In this document: piece by piece, positions 34,855 through 44,766 of the stretch
Layout: each line of letters starts with the position of its first letter
Numbering within the stretch: the stretch's first letter is position 1
Assembly (NCBI RefSeq): GCF_002869765.1
Contig: NZ_PNOR01000023.1
Span: forward strand, 1 to 64,000
DNA from: Deinococcus planocerae
GTDB taxonomy: Bacteria; Deinococcota; Deinococci; Deinococcales; Deinococcaceae
Direction of reading: 5' to 3'
DNA length: 64,000 nucleotides
Translations under genes and position numbers: made by a program
The notes under the pieces: generated by a model
What the model was told of the DNA's origin: nothing
Databases searched by the model: none
Seen by the model: only the letters and a program-made list of their open reading frames with translations

Positions 34855-35819
34855 ACGTCCGCGAGGCCACGGACGCCGACTACCCGGCCCTCGCCGATTT
34901 GCAAGGCACGGTGTGGCCCGACCACGGGACGACCGGGGACCTCCTCGCCCACGAGGACCGCGAATTGCGTGACCACCCCCGCGGTCCCCACCTGTGGCGC
35001 GTCGTGGTGGAAGAGGACGGGCGGGTGGTCGGCACCGCGTCCGCCCTCCAGTACCCGGGCATGTTCCACCCGGACCGCTACCACGTGGACCTCCTCGTCC
35101 ACCCGGAGGCGCAGGGGCGGGGCGTGGGCCGCGCGCTCGCCGGGGCGATGGACGCTCACCTGGGAGAACGCGGCGCCCGCGAACTGCTCTCGGGCACCCA
35201 GGAGGACTGCCCGCGCGGCCTCGCCTTCCTGGCCCGGCAGGGCTTTGCCGAGGTCATGCGCTTTTTCGACAACGTGTTGGAGTTGGGCGAGTTCGACCCC
35301 TCCGCCTGGGAGGACGCCGCCCGTCTCCCCGCCCCCTACCGCCAGGCCACCCTCGCCGAAGTGATCGCCGAGGTGGGGGAGGAGCCCGCCTGGCACGCCT
35401 ACTTCGACGCGGTGGTGGAGATTCGGGAGGACGTGCCGCGCACGGGGGAGGCGACCCCCATCGTCTTCGAGCACTTCCGCAAGCGCGGAGACGACCCGCG
35501 CTTCCTGCCGCAGGGTGTGTTCTTCGCGCTGACCCCGGGCGGTGAGGTCGCGGCGATGACCGAGCTGTACACGGACGCCGTGGACCCCGCCAAACTGCAC
35601 ACGGGTCTGACCGGCGCCCGCCGCGCACACCGCAGGAAAGGCTTGGCGCTGGCCCTCAAGCTCGCGGCCCTGGGCGTCGCCCGGGAGCGCGGCGCGGCGA
35701 GCGTCTGGACCGGGAACGCCACGACCAACGCGCCCATGCTCGCCCTGAACACCCGCCTGGGTTTCCGCCCCCGCCCCGCCTGGATCGAGATGCGGCGCGG
35801 CACGGTGGAGGACGCATGA
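34851..35819 (+). CDS. Double-domain GNAT acetyltransferase 2
   Basis: The second member, 322 residues, with acetyl-CoA loops VHPEAQGRGVGRALAG in the N-terminal domain and a degenerate ARRAHRRKGLALALK in the C-terminal one, followed by WTGNATTNAPMLALNTRLGF. It begins with GTG at 34851 overlapping the previous stop by 4 bases. The C-terminal N-x-PM-x-x-N-x-x-LGF motif is shared with the two neighbours and supports their common origin. Confidence 0.85.
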
Positions 35820-36781
35820 CGTTCGCGGTGCGCCCCGTTGGGGAAGGCGAGTGGGACGCTGCCGGGCGCGTCTACACCCTCGCCGTGCCCCACGACCCCT
35901 TCAGCGGCGCCGACTTCCGCAAGCGGGACGCCGAGCAGCGCGGCTGGGGCTACACCACCGCCACCCTCGTCGCCCTGGACCCGGCGGGGGAGGTGGTGGG
36001 CGTCGCCTCGTACTCGCAGAACCCCGGCGCCTACCACCCGCGCCGCTACACGCTGGAGGGCGCCGTCCACACGGAGCGGCAGGGCCACGGGGCGGGACGT
36101 GCGCTGTGGGACGCGGTGCGGGCCGATCTGACCCGCCACGGCGCCGAGTCCGTCCGCGTCCTGGCCCGGGAGGATCACCCGGTCGCCCCCGGTTTCCTGA
36201 CCCGGCGCGGCTTCGTGGGCGACAAGCGGTACTTCACGGGTTCGCTCGACCTGACCACCTTCGACGACTCGGGCTACCGGGAACTAGAGGGCCGTTTAGC
36301 CGCCCGGGGCGTGCGCGTCCGCAGCCTCGCCGAGTTGCGGGCCGCCGCCGTGCCCGACCTCACCGCCCGCCTTCACGCCCTGATGAGCGACGTGCGGGGG
36401 GACGTGCCCCGCTCGGAACCCGCCACGCCCCTCTCCCGCGAGGTGTTCGAGGAGGCCGTCCTCGGCGACCCCGGCCTGCTCGAAGACGCCTACCTCGTCG
36501 CCGAATATCAGGGGGACTGGATCGGCCAGACCACCCTTTTCCGCAGTGAGGCGAGCCCCGACCTCCTCACCGGCCTGACGGGCGTGACCCGCGGGTGGCG
36601 CGGCCAGGGAGTCGCCACCCTCCTCAAGTTGCACGCGATCCGGGCGGGCCGCGCGCTGGGCGGCACCCTGATCCGCACCGACAACGCCAGCGACAACGCG
36701 CCCATGCTCGCCGTGAATGGCCGCCTGGGCTTCGTGCGCGACCCGGCGAGCGTGAGCTACGTCAGGACCTTCGGGGGTTGA
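35816..36781 (+). CDS. Double-domain GNAT acetyltransferase 3
   Basis: The third member, 321 residues. The N-terminal domain has VHTERQGHGAGRALW, the C-terminal one VTRGWRGQGVATLLK and TDNASDNAPMLAVNGRLGF. The ATG overlaps the preceding stop (ATGA). The three genes make one transcription unit of about 2.9 kb. Their divergence from one another suggests separate substrates rather than a recent duplication. Confidence 0.85.
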   Translation: MTFAVRPVGEGEWDAAGRVYTLAVPHDPFSGADFRKRDAEQRGWGYTTATLVALDPAGEVVGVASYSQNPGAYHPRRYTLEGAVHTERQGHGAGRALWDAVRADLTRHGAESVRVLAREDHPVAPGFLTRRGFVGDKRYFTGSLDLTTFDDSGYRELEGRLAARGVRVRSLAELRAAAVPDLTARLHALMSDVRGDVPRSEPATPLSREVFEEAVLGDPGLLEDAYLVAEYQGDWIGQTTLFRSEASPDLLTGLTGVTRGWRGQGVATLLKLHAIRAGRALGGTLIRTDNASDNAPMLAVNGRLGFVRDPASVSYVRTFGG

Positions 36782-36870
36782 GAGGGGGTGTCGAGGGGTG
36801 GCCTTCCGTGCGATAAGGGGAGAAGCGTGTCACCCCCACCCGGCTTTCCTCGTTCCCGGTTTCCCTCCCC

Positions 36871-37557
36871 ATGCTCTTGAGCCTCGACTGGGACGCCTTC
36901 AGCGGCACCGTTCCCCTCGTCTTCGACGCGCCGATCTGGGGCACCGCCGACCGTGAGCACGACCGGCTGGAGGCGTGGCGGGACCGGGCCCGCAGACGTG
37001 ACCCGCGAGCACCGGGCTGGACGGCCCTCGCCGCCGACTTCCCCCTCTATCCCGGTTGGAAGGGGTTGGAGCGTTACGCGGGCATCCCCACCACCGTGAC
37101 CCTCACGCACGCGGACGCGTGGGCGTGGCTTGAGGCCCACCCCGGTGAGGACGTGCTGAACGTGGACAGCCACCACGACCTGTTCAGCCTCAGCGGCGAC
37201 GCTGGGCGGGTGCGGCCCGGCAACTGGGCGGGGCTGGGGCTGCGCGCGGGGCTCATCCGCCGCTACACCTGCCTCTACCCCGACTGGCACGCCGGGCTCC
37301 CCGTCGCCGAGGGCTTCGACCTGGGGCGGACGCGGGCGGAGATCGGGCCGCATCTCCTGTCCGGGGTGTTGGAACGGGTGACCCTTCGGCGCATGGGCTC
37401 TCCCGGCGAGGGCCTGCCCGACCCCTCCGAGGTGAGCGCCGTGCTGCTCGTGCAGTCGCCCGCGTGGACGAGTCCGGCACATGACCCGGATTTTCTGGAG
37501 CTGGCCCGCGCGTTGAATGCCGTCCCGCTGACCCCGCCGCTGGGCCGCTCAGGGTAA
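36871..37557 (+). CDS. UPF0489/arginase-like protein
   Basis: A 228-residue protein that I place in the arginase/deacetylase-like UPF0489 group because of LSLDWDAFSG at the start and the metal-site-like VLNVDSHHDLF near residue 92. Both hold the Asp/His residues that bind metal in ureohydrolases. A later WHAGLPVAEG may supply a further ligand. The reaction is unknown. It follows the GNAT set with an 89-base gap and is probably expressed separately. Confidence 0.6.
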   Translation: MLLSLDWDAFSGTVPLVFDAPIWGTADREHDRLEAWRDRARRRDPRAPGWTALAADFPLYPGWKGLERYAGIPTTVTLTHADAWAWLEAHPGEDVLNVDSHHDLFSLSGDAGRVRPGNWAGLGLRAGLIRRYTCLYPDWHAGLPVAEGFDLGRTRAEIGPHLLSGVLERVTLRRMGSPGEGLPDPSEVSAVLLVQSPAWTSPAHDPDFLELARALNAVPLTPPLGRSG

Positions 37558-37642
37558 GAGACCCTCCCTTTCTCCCCGGCGTGCACCTGATACCTTTTGA
37601 CGCGGCCCGTGACCTGTTCTGTCGCTGTGGCCGGAGGACGCC

Positions 37643-38188
37643 GTGACTATTCCTGCCCTGCGCCGCACGCCCGTGCTGCTGACGCTCCTGTACGCCTCGA
37701 GCATCCTGCTCGCCAACCTGACCCTGAACCAGTTCATCCCCCTGCCCGTCTTCGGGCTGCTGAGCGTGGGAACGATCTTTTTCGCGGCGGTCTTCACCCT
37801 GCGCGACCGCATCCACCGGGAGGGCGGGCTGAAGGCCGTCTACGTCGCCATCGCGGCGGCCCTCGTGGTGAACACCCTCGCCGCGCTGCTGACGGGCACC
37901 CCGTGGAGATTTATCGGGGCGTCCTTTCTGGCGATCCTGGTGGGCGAACTCGCGGACACCGCCGTGTACCAGCGCCTGATCCGGAAGAGCTGGTGGACCC
38001 GTGTGCTGACGAGCAACGCCGTGAGCGTGCCGCTCGACTCGGTGATCTTCACGCTGCTCGCCTTCTGGGGCGACATGAGCACGCGCGACATCGGGCAGAT
38101 CATCTTCGCCGACATCCTCGCCAAGTACGCCATCGCCGCCCTGTTCGCCCTGCGGGTGCGTCACGCTGCCCGCGCCGCCGCCTCGTGA
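37643..38188 (+). CDS. VUT/YhhQ-family queuosine precursor transporter
   Basis: A 181-residue inner-membrane protein with five or six hydrophobic helices. The family is marked by LLANLTLNQF near residue 22, FLAILVGELADTAVYQRL and SVPLDSVIFTLLAFWG. YhhQ members import preQ0/preQ1 for queuosine salvage. The GTG start has a GGAGG site 5 bases upstream. Its stop overlaps the GTG of a QueF-like gene, a link that supports a deazaguanine role. No preQ1 riboswitch was recognised upstream. Confidence 0.82.
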   Translation: MTIPALRRTPVLLTLLYASSILLANLTLNQFIPLPVFGLLSVGTIFFAAVFTLRDRIHREGGLKAVYVAIAAALVVNTLAALLTGTPWRFIGASFLAILVGELADTAVYQRLIRKSWWTRVLTSNAVSVPLDSVIFTLLAFWGDMSTRDIGQIIFADILAKYAIAALFALRVRHAARAAAS

Positions 38189-38556
38189 CCGTCCCCACTC
38201 CCGCCGAGCGGCTGAAGACCATCGCCAACGCGAGGCCGGGGCTGCCCACCGTCGTCGAACACGTCCTGCACCTGCCCGAGCTGTGCCCGGCGACCCACAA
38301 CCCGGCACCCGGCAGCACCCTCACCCTGCGGTACGAGGCGGGCGAGCGGCTACTCGAACTGTTCAGCCTCGACGCGTACGTCGACGCCTTCGTGGGGCAC
38401 CCGGTCGTGCGCGACATGGAGTTCTTCGTCCAGACGGTCGCTCAGGATTCCGCCGATGCTCTGGGGGCGGAGGTGACGGCCAGCGCCGACGTGCGTTTCA
38501 AGGCGCTCAGGCAGGAGCAGAGGGTGACGGTGCTGGCGCGGCCCGAGGTGGGCTGA
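38185..38556 (+). CDS. QueF-like T-fold protein lacking reductase residues
   Basis: A 123-residue protein similar to the core of QueF, which reduces preQ0 to preQ1 with NADPH. The segment LCPATHNPAPGS keeps the nucleophilic cysteine (C34) but has alanine where QueF has its proton-donor aspartate seven residues later. The QueF NADPH motif (E-S/L-K-S/A-x-K-L/Y) appears as ELFSLDAY, without its lysines. So the fold is likely, but preQ0 reduction is doubtful. It overlaps the precursor transporter by four bases and is presumably co-translated. Confidence 0.6.
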   Translation: MTVPTPAERLKTIANARPGLPTVVEHVLHLPELCPATHNPAPGSTLTLRYEAGERLLELFSLDAYVDAFVGHPVVRDMEFFVQTVAQDSADALGAEVTASADVRFKALRQEQRVTVLARPEVG

Positions 38557-38584
38557 CGCCGCAGCCGAAGGGGTACGCTTGGAC

Positions 38585-38787
38585 ATGGCGAACCGGAACC
38601 TGTTCATGTCTGGCGTGATCAAGTGGGCCAAACAGACTACGGGCGGCAGCTCGGCACAGGAGAGCCCTCCTCGCCTTCGCAACAATGGGGAGGAGGGTCT
38701 TGGTGTGCCTGTCCCCGTCGGCCCCCGCCCCTTTCGAGGAGGCGCCCACGCTTTCCCTCCCGAGGTCGAGGAGGAGGCCGCGGGACC

Positions 38788-38812
<25 letters not shown>
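38585..38812 (+). CDS. Possible small protein (75 aa)
   Basis: ATG at 38585 lies 5 bases after TACGCT, a leaderless-type start. The frame encodes MANRNLFMSGVIKWAKQTTGG and then a low-complexity Pro/Gly/Glu-rich tail, and runs 25 bases into the opposing prepilin peptidase gene. Only the first half looks protein-like, and a CCCTCCT/AGGAGGG hairpin lies inside it, so the real gene may be shorter or absent. Confidence 0.35.
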
Positions 38813-39930
<1,118 letters not shown>

Positions 39931-39986
39931 CCTCCGAGTCTAGGCCGCCCGCTCTGACAGGAGGCTTGCGAGGACCGGGTGAGGAA

Positions 39987-40016
39987 GGGGGCGCGGCTCA
40001 CCCGGCCCGCGCCCCC
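39987..40016 (-). terminator. Terminator of rimO
   Basis: A 10-bp GC stem (GGGGGCGCGG / CCGCGCCCCC) with a 10-base loop lies 14 bases beyond the rimO stop and is followed on that strand by CTTCCTC. Confidence 0.65.
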
Positions 40017-40029
40017 CGTCCTCTCCCGC

Positions 40030-41535
40030 TCAGTGCTTGCCGAAGTGTCCCAAGAGCGGCACGTTCGGACGCCACTCGGGCCGCTCGACCACCTCGCCGT
40101 AGAGGTCGTACTCGTCGCTGTCCTCGATGCGGGCCCGCACGATGTCGCCGATTTTCACCTGCCCTGCGAAGTCCCCCGCGTAGAGGTAGACCTGACCGTC
40201 GATGCCGGGAGCGTCGCCCTTCGTGCGGCCAATGAGCCGCGTGCCCGGCAGGTCGTCCTCGTCGTCGTTGAACTCGTCCACGATCACGTCCAGCACTCGG
40301 CCCACCTTCTCGGCCAGCCGCTCGGCGCTGATGCGCTGGGCGACCTCCATGAAACGGGCGAGGCGCTCCTGCTTGACCTCCTCGGGCACGGCGTCCGGCA
40401 ACTTGTTCGCGTCCGCCTCGTCCACGTCGGAGTAGGGGAAGGCGCCCACGCGGTCGAGCCTCGCTTCCTCCAGGAAGGTCAGCAGCTCCTGGAAGTCCTC
40501 CTCCGTCTCGCCGGGGAAGCCCACGATGAAGGTCGAGCGGATAGCCAGCTCCGGGCAAATCTCGCGCCAGCGGCGAATGGTGTCGAGCTGCTTGCCCGCG
40601 CCGGGCCGCCGCATCAACCTCAGGATTTTGGGCGAGGCGTGCTGAAGGGGCACGTCGAGGTAAGGCAGGATCTTGCCCTGCGCCATCAGCTCCACCAGCC
40701 GCTCGACGTGTGGATACGGGTAGACGTAATGCATCCGCACCCACGCGCCCATCTCGCCCAGCCGCTCCGCGAGGTCCGTGAGGTGCGCGCGGACCTGCCC
40801 GCCCTGGAACTCCGACTCGCGGTACCGCACGTCCACCCCGTAGGCCGAGGTGTCCTGCGAAATCATCATCAGTTCCTTGGTGCCGCCCGCAATCAGGCGA
40901 TACGCCTCGTACAGCACCGCGCCCGCGTCGCGCGAGACCTGCCGCCCGCGCAGCTTGGGAATGATGCAGAAGGCGCAGGTGTGGTTGCACCCCTCCGCGA
41001 TCTTCACGTAGGCGTAGTGGCGGGGCGTGAGCTTGACTGAGGGGGCGAACACGTCGCCGTGCCGGGTGACCTCCTGCTCGGGTCGCATTCCGGGGGCGGC
41101 GACGGGCAACAGCCCCGTGAAGGCGTCCGTCTCGATGGGCAGCAGCTCGCGCACGTGGCCCATCACGTCGTCCACGGCCTCGGAGCCGGTGATCGCCGCG
41201 ACCTTGGGGTGGCGTTCCAGAATCTTCTCGGGGCGCTCGCCCAGGCAGCCCGTCACGATGACCTTGCCCGTGGCGTCGAGCGCCTCGCCGATGGCGCTGA
41301 GGCTCTCCTCCACGGCGGGGGTGATGAAGCCGCAGGTGTTGACGATGACGGCGTGCGCGTCCTCGTAGCTGGGGGCCACCTCATACCCTTCCGCGCGCAG
41401 TTGGGTCAGGATGCGTTCGCTGTCCACCAAGGCCTTCGGGCAGCCCAGGCTGATGAAGCCGACTTTCTTCGTTTGATTCGCCGTGCGGGGCACGGGATGG
41501 TCTGCAATGGTCAAGGTCTGTTCCCCTTCGCTCAC
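40030..41535 (-). CDS. rimO: Ribosomal protein S12 methylthiotransferase
   Basis: A radical SAM enzyme that adds a methylthio group to the conserved aspartate of S12. The 501 residues hold the N-terminal cluster cysteines ([30 protein letters not shown]), the radical SAM motif CNHTCAFC and a C-terminal TRAM domain. SLGCPKNxVDSE-type sequence separates RimO from MiaB. GTG at 41535 is the annotated choice; a downstream start near residue 15 would still keep every motif. It is monocistronic. Confidence 0.94.
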   Translation of the reverse strand: MSEGEQTLTIADHPVPRTANQTKKVGFISLGCPKALVDSERILTQLRAEGYEVAPSYEDAHAVIVNTCGFITPAVEESLSAIGEALDATGKVIVTGCLGERPEKILERHPKVAAITGSEAVDDVMGHVRELLPIETDAFTGLLPVAAPGMRPEQEVTRHGDVFAPSVKLTPRHYAYVKIAEGCNHTCAFCIIPKLRGRQVSRDAGAVLYEAYRLIAGGTKELMMISQDTSAYGVDVRYRESEFQGGQVRAHLTDLAERLGEMGAWVRMHYVYPYPHVERLVELMAQGKILPYLDVPLQHASPKILRLMRRPGAGKQLDTIRRWREICPELAIRSTFIVGFPGETEEDFQELLTFLEEARLDRVGAFPYSDVDEADANKLPDAVPEEVKQERLARFMEVAQRISAERLAEKVGRVLDVIVDEFNDDEDDLPGTRLIGRTKGDAPGIDGQVYLYAGDFAGQVKIGDIVRARIEDSDEYDLYGEVVERPEWRPNVPLLGHFGKH

Positions 41536-41616
41536 GCGCCGCAGTTCAGGGGAGGGCGCGGAGACTTCCAGCCGAGTAGTCTACAGGGCGGGAGGAGGGG
41601 AGGGGTAGGGCGGGTG

Positions 41617-42072
41617 TCACATCGGGAGGGGCTCGTCCCAGGGGTTGAACACACGCACGCCGAAACCCTGAAAGTCGCCCACGTTGCGCGTGACCATCGT
41701 CAGGTCATGGTGCAGGGCGGTTGCCGCGAGCAACGCGTCCATGCAGGGAACCTGTTTGGGACGGCGACCCGAGGCCAAGATCATGCGCGCCCAGGTGGTC
41801 ATCACCCCGTCGTCCGGCGTCAGGATGCGGCCCTGGTAGTCGGGACGGAGGATGTCGTCCAACCACAGTCGCAGCCGGGCACGTTTGGAGGGGTCGGTCA
41901 AGTCCTCCGTCCCAAACTCCAATTCGCCCAATGTGATGCTGCTGATGTAAAGGCGTGGGAGCGGTATAGTCCGCAAGAACGCGACGACGCCCGGCGCAGG
42001 TTGAGGCTTGGTGGCCTGGCTGACGACATTGGTGTCCAGCAAGAACCCAGCTCCAGGGAAAGCACGGATCAA
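41617..42072 (-). CDS. vapC: VapC-type PIN-domain toxin
   Basis: A 151-residue PIN-domain ribonuclease. The acidic residues that bind magnesium are seen in FLLDTNVVSQ, LGELEFG and CMDALLAATA, with a final VTRNVGDF. VapC toxins cut tRNA or rRNA and are held inactive by VapB. The TTG start at 42072 overlaps the antitoxin stop by 4 bases, so the toxin is translationally coupled. Its RNA target is not predictable. Confidence 0.88.
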   Translation of the reverse strand: MIRAFPGAGFLLDTNVVSQATKPQPAPGVVAFLRTIPLPRLYISSITLGELEFGTEDLTDPSKRARLRLWLDDILRPDYQGRILTPDDGVMTTWARMILASGRRPKQVPCMDALLAATALHHDLTMVTRNVGDFQGFGVRVFNPWDEPLPM

Positions 42073-42326
42073 AGATCAACCTCGCGCCCGGTTCCGGGGA
42101 GACGCACGGGCTCGAACTCCTCGATCTTCGGCGCCGCCTCGAAGGTGGACCAGCCGCTCCGCACCGCTGTCTCGTCCTCTCGAAACTGAGAAGCGTCCAG
42201 TATGACCACGGCAGGTTGCCCGCGCCGGGTCACGAGCTGGGGTTGGCCTGCTTGGGCACGGCGCACGAGGTCCGAGAACTGGGCCTTCGCGTCTTCCAAC
42301 TTCCAAATCTTGGGTTTGACGGTCAT
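42069..42326 (-). CDS. Phd/YefM-type antitoxin
   Basis: An 85-residue antitoxin. The N-terminal half is the Phd/YefM DNA-binding fold (WKLEDAKAQFSDLVRRAQ, TRRGQPAVVILDASQF), and the C-terminal acidic half should wrap the toxin. ATG at 42326 has AGGAGGGGG 6 bases before it. A near-perfect palindrome lies 14 bases upstream, the expected autoregulatory site. Confidence 0.88.
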   Translation of the reverse strand: MTVKPKIWKLEDAKAQFSDLVRRAQAGQPQLVTRRGQPAVVILDASQFREDETAVRSGWSTFEAAPKIEEFEPVRLPGTGREVDL

Positions 42327-42339
42327 AGGGCGCCCCCTC

Positions 42340-42355
42340 CTGGTCAGCTAACCAG
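42340..42355. promoter_or_regulatory. Candidate VapBC operator
   Basis: CTGGTCAGCTAACCAG is a 16-bp palindrome with one mismatched pair. It lies between a TACGAT-like -10 box (minus strand, near 42362) and the antitoxin ribosome site, so bound VapBC would block initiation. Confidence 0.5.
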
Positions 42356-42467
42356 ATCGTAACACGGCAGCCCACCCGCCCCCTCCTCAACCCGCCGGGT
42401 CCTGAGAGCGGACAGGCACCTCCGCGTGTCCTTGATTTTTCATTCACGCGGTACACTGCCCCTCGTC

Positions 42468-43268
42468 ATGAATGCCAAGGTCATTGTGGTCACGTCGGGC
42501 AAGGGGGGCGTGGGAAAGACCACGACCACCGCGAACATCGGCGCGGCGCTCGCCCGCTTAGGGGAAAAGGTCGTCGTGATCGACGTGGACGTGGGGTTGC
42601 GCAACCTCGACGTGGTGATGGGGCTCGAATCGAGGGTGGTCTTCGACCTGATCGACGTGATCGAGGGCAAGTGCCGCCTCTCGCAGGCCCTGATCCGCGA
42701 CAAGCGGGTGGAGACGCTCTACCTCCTGCCCGCCTCGCAGACGCGCGACAAGGAGGCGCTGAACGCCGAGGTCTTCCGCGCGGCGGTGCGCCAACTGATC
42801 GAAGAAGAGGGCTTCGACCGGGTGCTGATCGACTCGCCCGCCGGGATTGAGTCGGGCTTCAAGACCGCCGCCGCCCCCGCCGAGGGAGCCCTGGTGGTCG
42901 TGAACCCGGAGGTCTCCTCGGTGCGCGACGCCGACCGCATCATCGGGCTGCTCGAAGCCCAGCAGATTCGGGAAATCCGGCTGGTGATCAACCGGCTGCG
43001 GCCCAAGATGGTCGCCAGCGGCAACATGCTTTCTGAGGCGGACGTGCTCGAAATCCTGGGGGTCAAGCCCATCGGCGTGATTCCCGAGGACGAGGGCATC
43101 CTGGTGAGCACGAACGTGGGCGAGCCCGCCGTGCTGGGCAAGACGAAGGCGGGGACGGCCTTTATGGACACTGCCCGGCGCCTCAAGGGGGAGGACGTGC
43201 CGTACCCGAACCTGGAGGAAAACCGGGGCTTCATCGCCATGCTGCGCCGTCTGTTCGGGGGGGCCTGA
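42468..43268 (+). CDS. minD: Septum-site determining ATPase MinD
   Basis: A membrane-associated ParA-family ATPase that places the division septum with MinC and MinE. The 266 residues have the deviant Walker A SGKGGVGKTTTT (10-21), VIDVDVGLRNLDVVMGLE and DSPAGIESGF. The C-terminal amphipathic membrane helix is seen in GFIAMLRRLFGG. ATG at 42468 follows TACACT by 11 bases. minE follows one base after the stop; minC is not in this window. Confidence 0.95.
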   Translation: MNAKVIVVTSGKGGVGKTTTTANIGAALARLGEKVVVIDVDVGLRNLDVVMGLESRVVFDLIDVIEGKCRLSQALIRDKRVETLYLLPASQTRDKEALNAEVFRAAVRQLIEEEGFDRVLIDSPAGIESGFKTAAAPAEGALVVVNPEVSSVRDADRIIGLLEAQQIREIRLVINRLRPKMVASGNMLSEADVLEILGVKPIGVIPEDEGILVSTNVGEPAVLGKTKAGTAFMDTARRLKGEDVPYPNLEENRGFIAMLRRLFGGA

Positions 43269-43269
43269 C

Positions 43270-43527
43270 ATGTTCTCGTGGCTCCGGGGCAAGCGCAGCA
43301 AGGAGACCCTCAAGGACCGCCTCGAACTCGTCCTCGCCTACGACCGCGCGCAGATTCCGCCCGGCAAGGTGGACGCCCTGCGCAACGATCTGCTGGAGGT
43401 CGTGCGGCGCTACTTCCCGGCGGGCAACAGCAACGTGGAGGTCGAGCAGCGCGGTGATCAGGTCGTGCTGACGGCCAGCATCGCGCTCGACGAGAGGCCG
43501 GAGAACGCGGGACGACCGGGGCGCTGA
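43270..43527 (+). CDS. minE: Cell division topological factor MinE
   Basis: An 85-residue protein with the MinE layout: an N-terminal membrane-targeting segment (MFSWLRGKRSKETLKDRLEL), the anti-MinCD helix/strand around LVLAYDRAQIPP and the C-terminal dimerisation part. It stimulates MinD ATPase to create pole-to-pole oscillation. It lies directly after minD and before a terminator. Confidence 0.93.
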   Translation: MFSWLRGKRSKETLKDRLELVLAYDRAQIPPGKVDALRNDLLEVVRRYFPAGNSNVEVEQRGDQVVLTASIALDERPENAGRPGR

Positions 43528-43541
43528 GCCTGGGGGAGGGC

Positions 43542-43572
43542 GGGGGCCGAGGGCACACGCTCCTCGGCCCCC
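43542..43572 (+). terminator. Terminator of minDE
   Basis: An 11-bp perfect stem (GGGGGCCGAGG / CCTCGGCCCCC) with a 9-base loop, followed by TCGCCTTT, starts 15 bases after the minE stop. Confidence 0.78.
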
Positions 43573-43627
43573 TCGCCTTTCACCTCCCCGCCCCTACGGC
43601 TGAGTAGCCTGGAGGGGTGATCCGGCC

Positions 43628-44713
43628 ATGAACCTGAAGTACGACCTGCGCTTCCCCCTGGTGGTCGCCGCCCTGCTGGTCGTCGGCCTGATGACGGTGA
43701 GCACGGCGGCGCTGAGCCCGAGGGCCGCACCCGGCATCTTTTCCAAGCAGGTGATCGGGGTCGTCCTCGCCGCCGTCCCGGTGGCCCTGCTGTGGTGGGC
43801 GGGGCGGGACCGGGCCTACCGCGCCGCGCCGTACCTCTACGCGGGGGCGCTCCTGCTCCAGGCGAGCACCTTCGTCATCGGCAAGGAGGTGAACGGGCAG
43901 CAGAATTGGATCGTGGTGGGCCCAGTGCAGTTCCAGCCGCTCGAACTCCTCAAGTTCGCCCTGATCCTGATGCTGCCCGTCGTACTGCGCAATGGGTATC
44001 AGGGGGCGAAGACGTACGCGGCGGCCCTGGCGGTCTTCCTCCCCGCCCTCGCGCTGGTGGTGTTGCAGGACTTCGGGGGGGCGCTCGTGCTCGGCGTGAT
44101 GTTCGGGGTGATGATGCTGGCCGCCCGGGTGCCGTGGTGGCACGCGCTGCTGGCGGTGGTCGCCCTGGGGGTGGCCTTTCCGACCCTGGTCTACCCGCAC
44201 CTGGAGCCGTACCAGCAAAAGCGGCTCACCATCTTCCTCGATCCCTACCAGGAACCCAGGGGCGCGGGGTATCAGGTCATCCAAAGCACCATCGCGGTCG
44301 GATCGGGTGGGGTGCAGGGCAAGGGGTACAGGCAGGGGTCGCAGTCGCACAACGGCTTCCTGCCCGAGGCGCACACCGACTTCGCCTTCTCCTCGTGGGC
44401 GGAGGAACAGGGGCTCGTGGGCGGGCTCGCCGTTCTCGTGCTGTACGGAGCGCTGTTCTGGCGGCTGTCGGGCATGGCCGCCGAGTCGCCGCGCTTGCAG
44501 GACCAGATTCTCTTCGCGGGGGTGCTGGGGCAGCTCGGGGCGCAGGTGCTTGAAAACGTGGGGGCGGCGCTGGGCCTGTTGCCGCTGACGGGCGTGACCC
44601 TGCCCCTGATCAGCTACGGCCTGAGCAGCCTGGTCACGACCCTCGCCACGCTGGGGCTCGCGTACGTGGTGTACCGGGACAGGTACGGCGGGGGGGTCTG
44701 TGAGCCGGGATAG
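43628..44713 (+). CDS. rodA: SEDS peptidoglycan polymerase RodA
   Basis: A SEDS-family glycosyltransferase of 361 residues with about ten TM helices that polymerises lipid II during side-wall growth. The family stretches are GKEVNGQQNWIVVGPVQFQP, the extracellular FLPEAHTDFAFSSWAEEQG and LPLTGVTLPLISYGLSS. HTDFAFSxxAEExG favours the RodA branch over FtsW. ATG at 43628 is preceded by GGAGGGG and a TAGCCT box. A long hairpin overlaps its stop. Confidence 0.9.
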   Translation: MNLKYDLRFPLVVAALLVVGLMTVSTAALSPRAAPGIFSKQVIGVVLAAVPVALLWWAGRDRAYRAAPYLYAGALLLQASTFVIGKEVNGQQNWIVVGPVQFQPLELLKFALILMLPVVLRNGYQGAKTYAAALAVFLPALALVVLQDFGGALVLGVMFGVMMLAARVPWWHALLAVVALGVAFPTLVYPHLEPYQQKRLTIFLDPYQEPRGAGYQVIQSTIAVGSGGVQGKGYRQGSQSHNGFLPEAHTDFAFSSWAEEQGLVGGLAVLVLYGALFWRLSGMAAESPRLQDQILFAGVLGQLGAQVLENVGAALGLLPLTGVTLPLISYGLSSLVTTLATLGLAYVVYRDRYGGGVCEPG

Positions 44714-44752
44714 GGAAGCACAAACGGTCAGGCGCTTCCCGTTCCCCCGGCT
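44703..44752 (+). terminator. Two-part hairpin over the rodA stop
   Basis: An inner stem GGGAAGC/GCTTCCC (44713-44719 / 44734-44740) and an outer stem AGCCGGG/CCCGGCT (44703-44709 / 44746-44752) stack to 14 pairs. It includes the rodA stop and ends one base before the next gene's TACGCT box. There is no T run, so termination is plausible but not certain. Confidence 0.5.
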
Positions 44753-44766
44753 TACGCTGACGGGGC

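Noticed and set aside
37558..37642. A preQ1 riboswitch before the transporter gene
   Set aside because: I could not fit the conserved preQ1 aptamer hairpin and A-rich tail in this 85-base GC-rich leader.
38650..38705. CCCTCCT/AGGAGGG hairpin as a pilD or QueF-like gene terminator
   Set aside because: It lies inside the possible 75-residue frame and lacks a T tract, so it was not listed as a feature.
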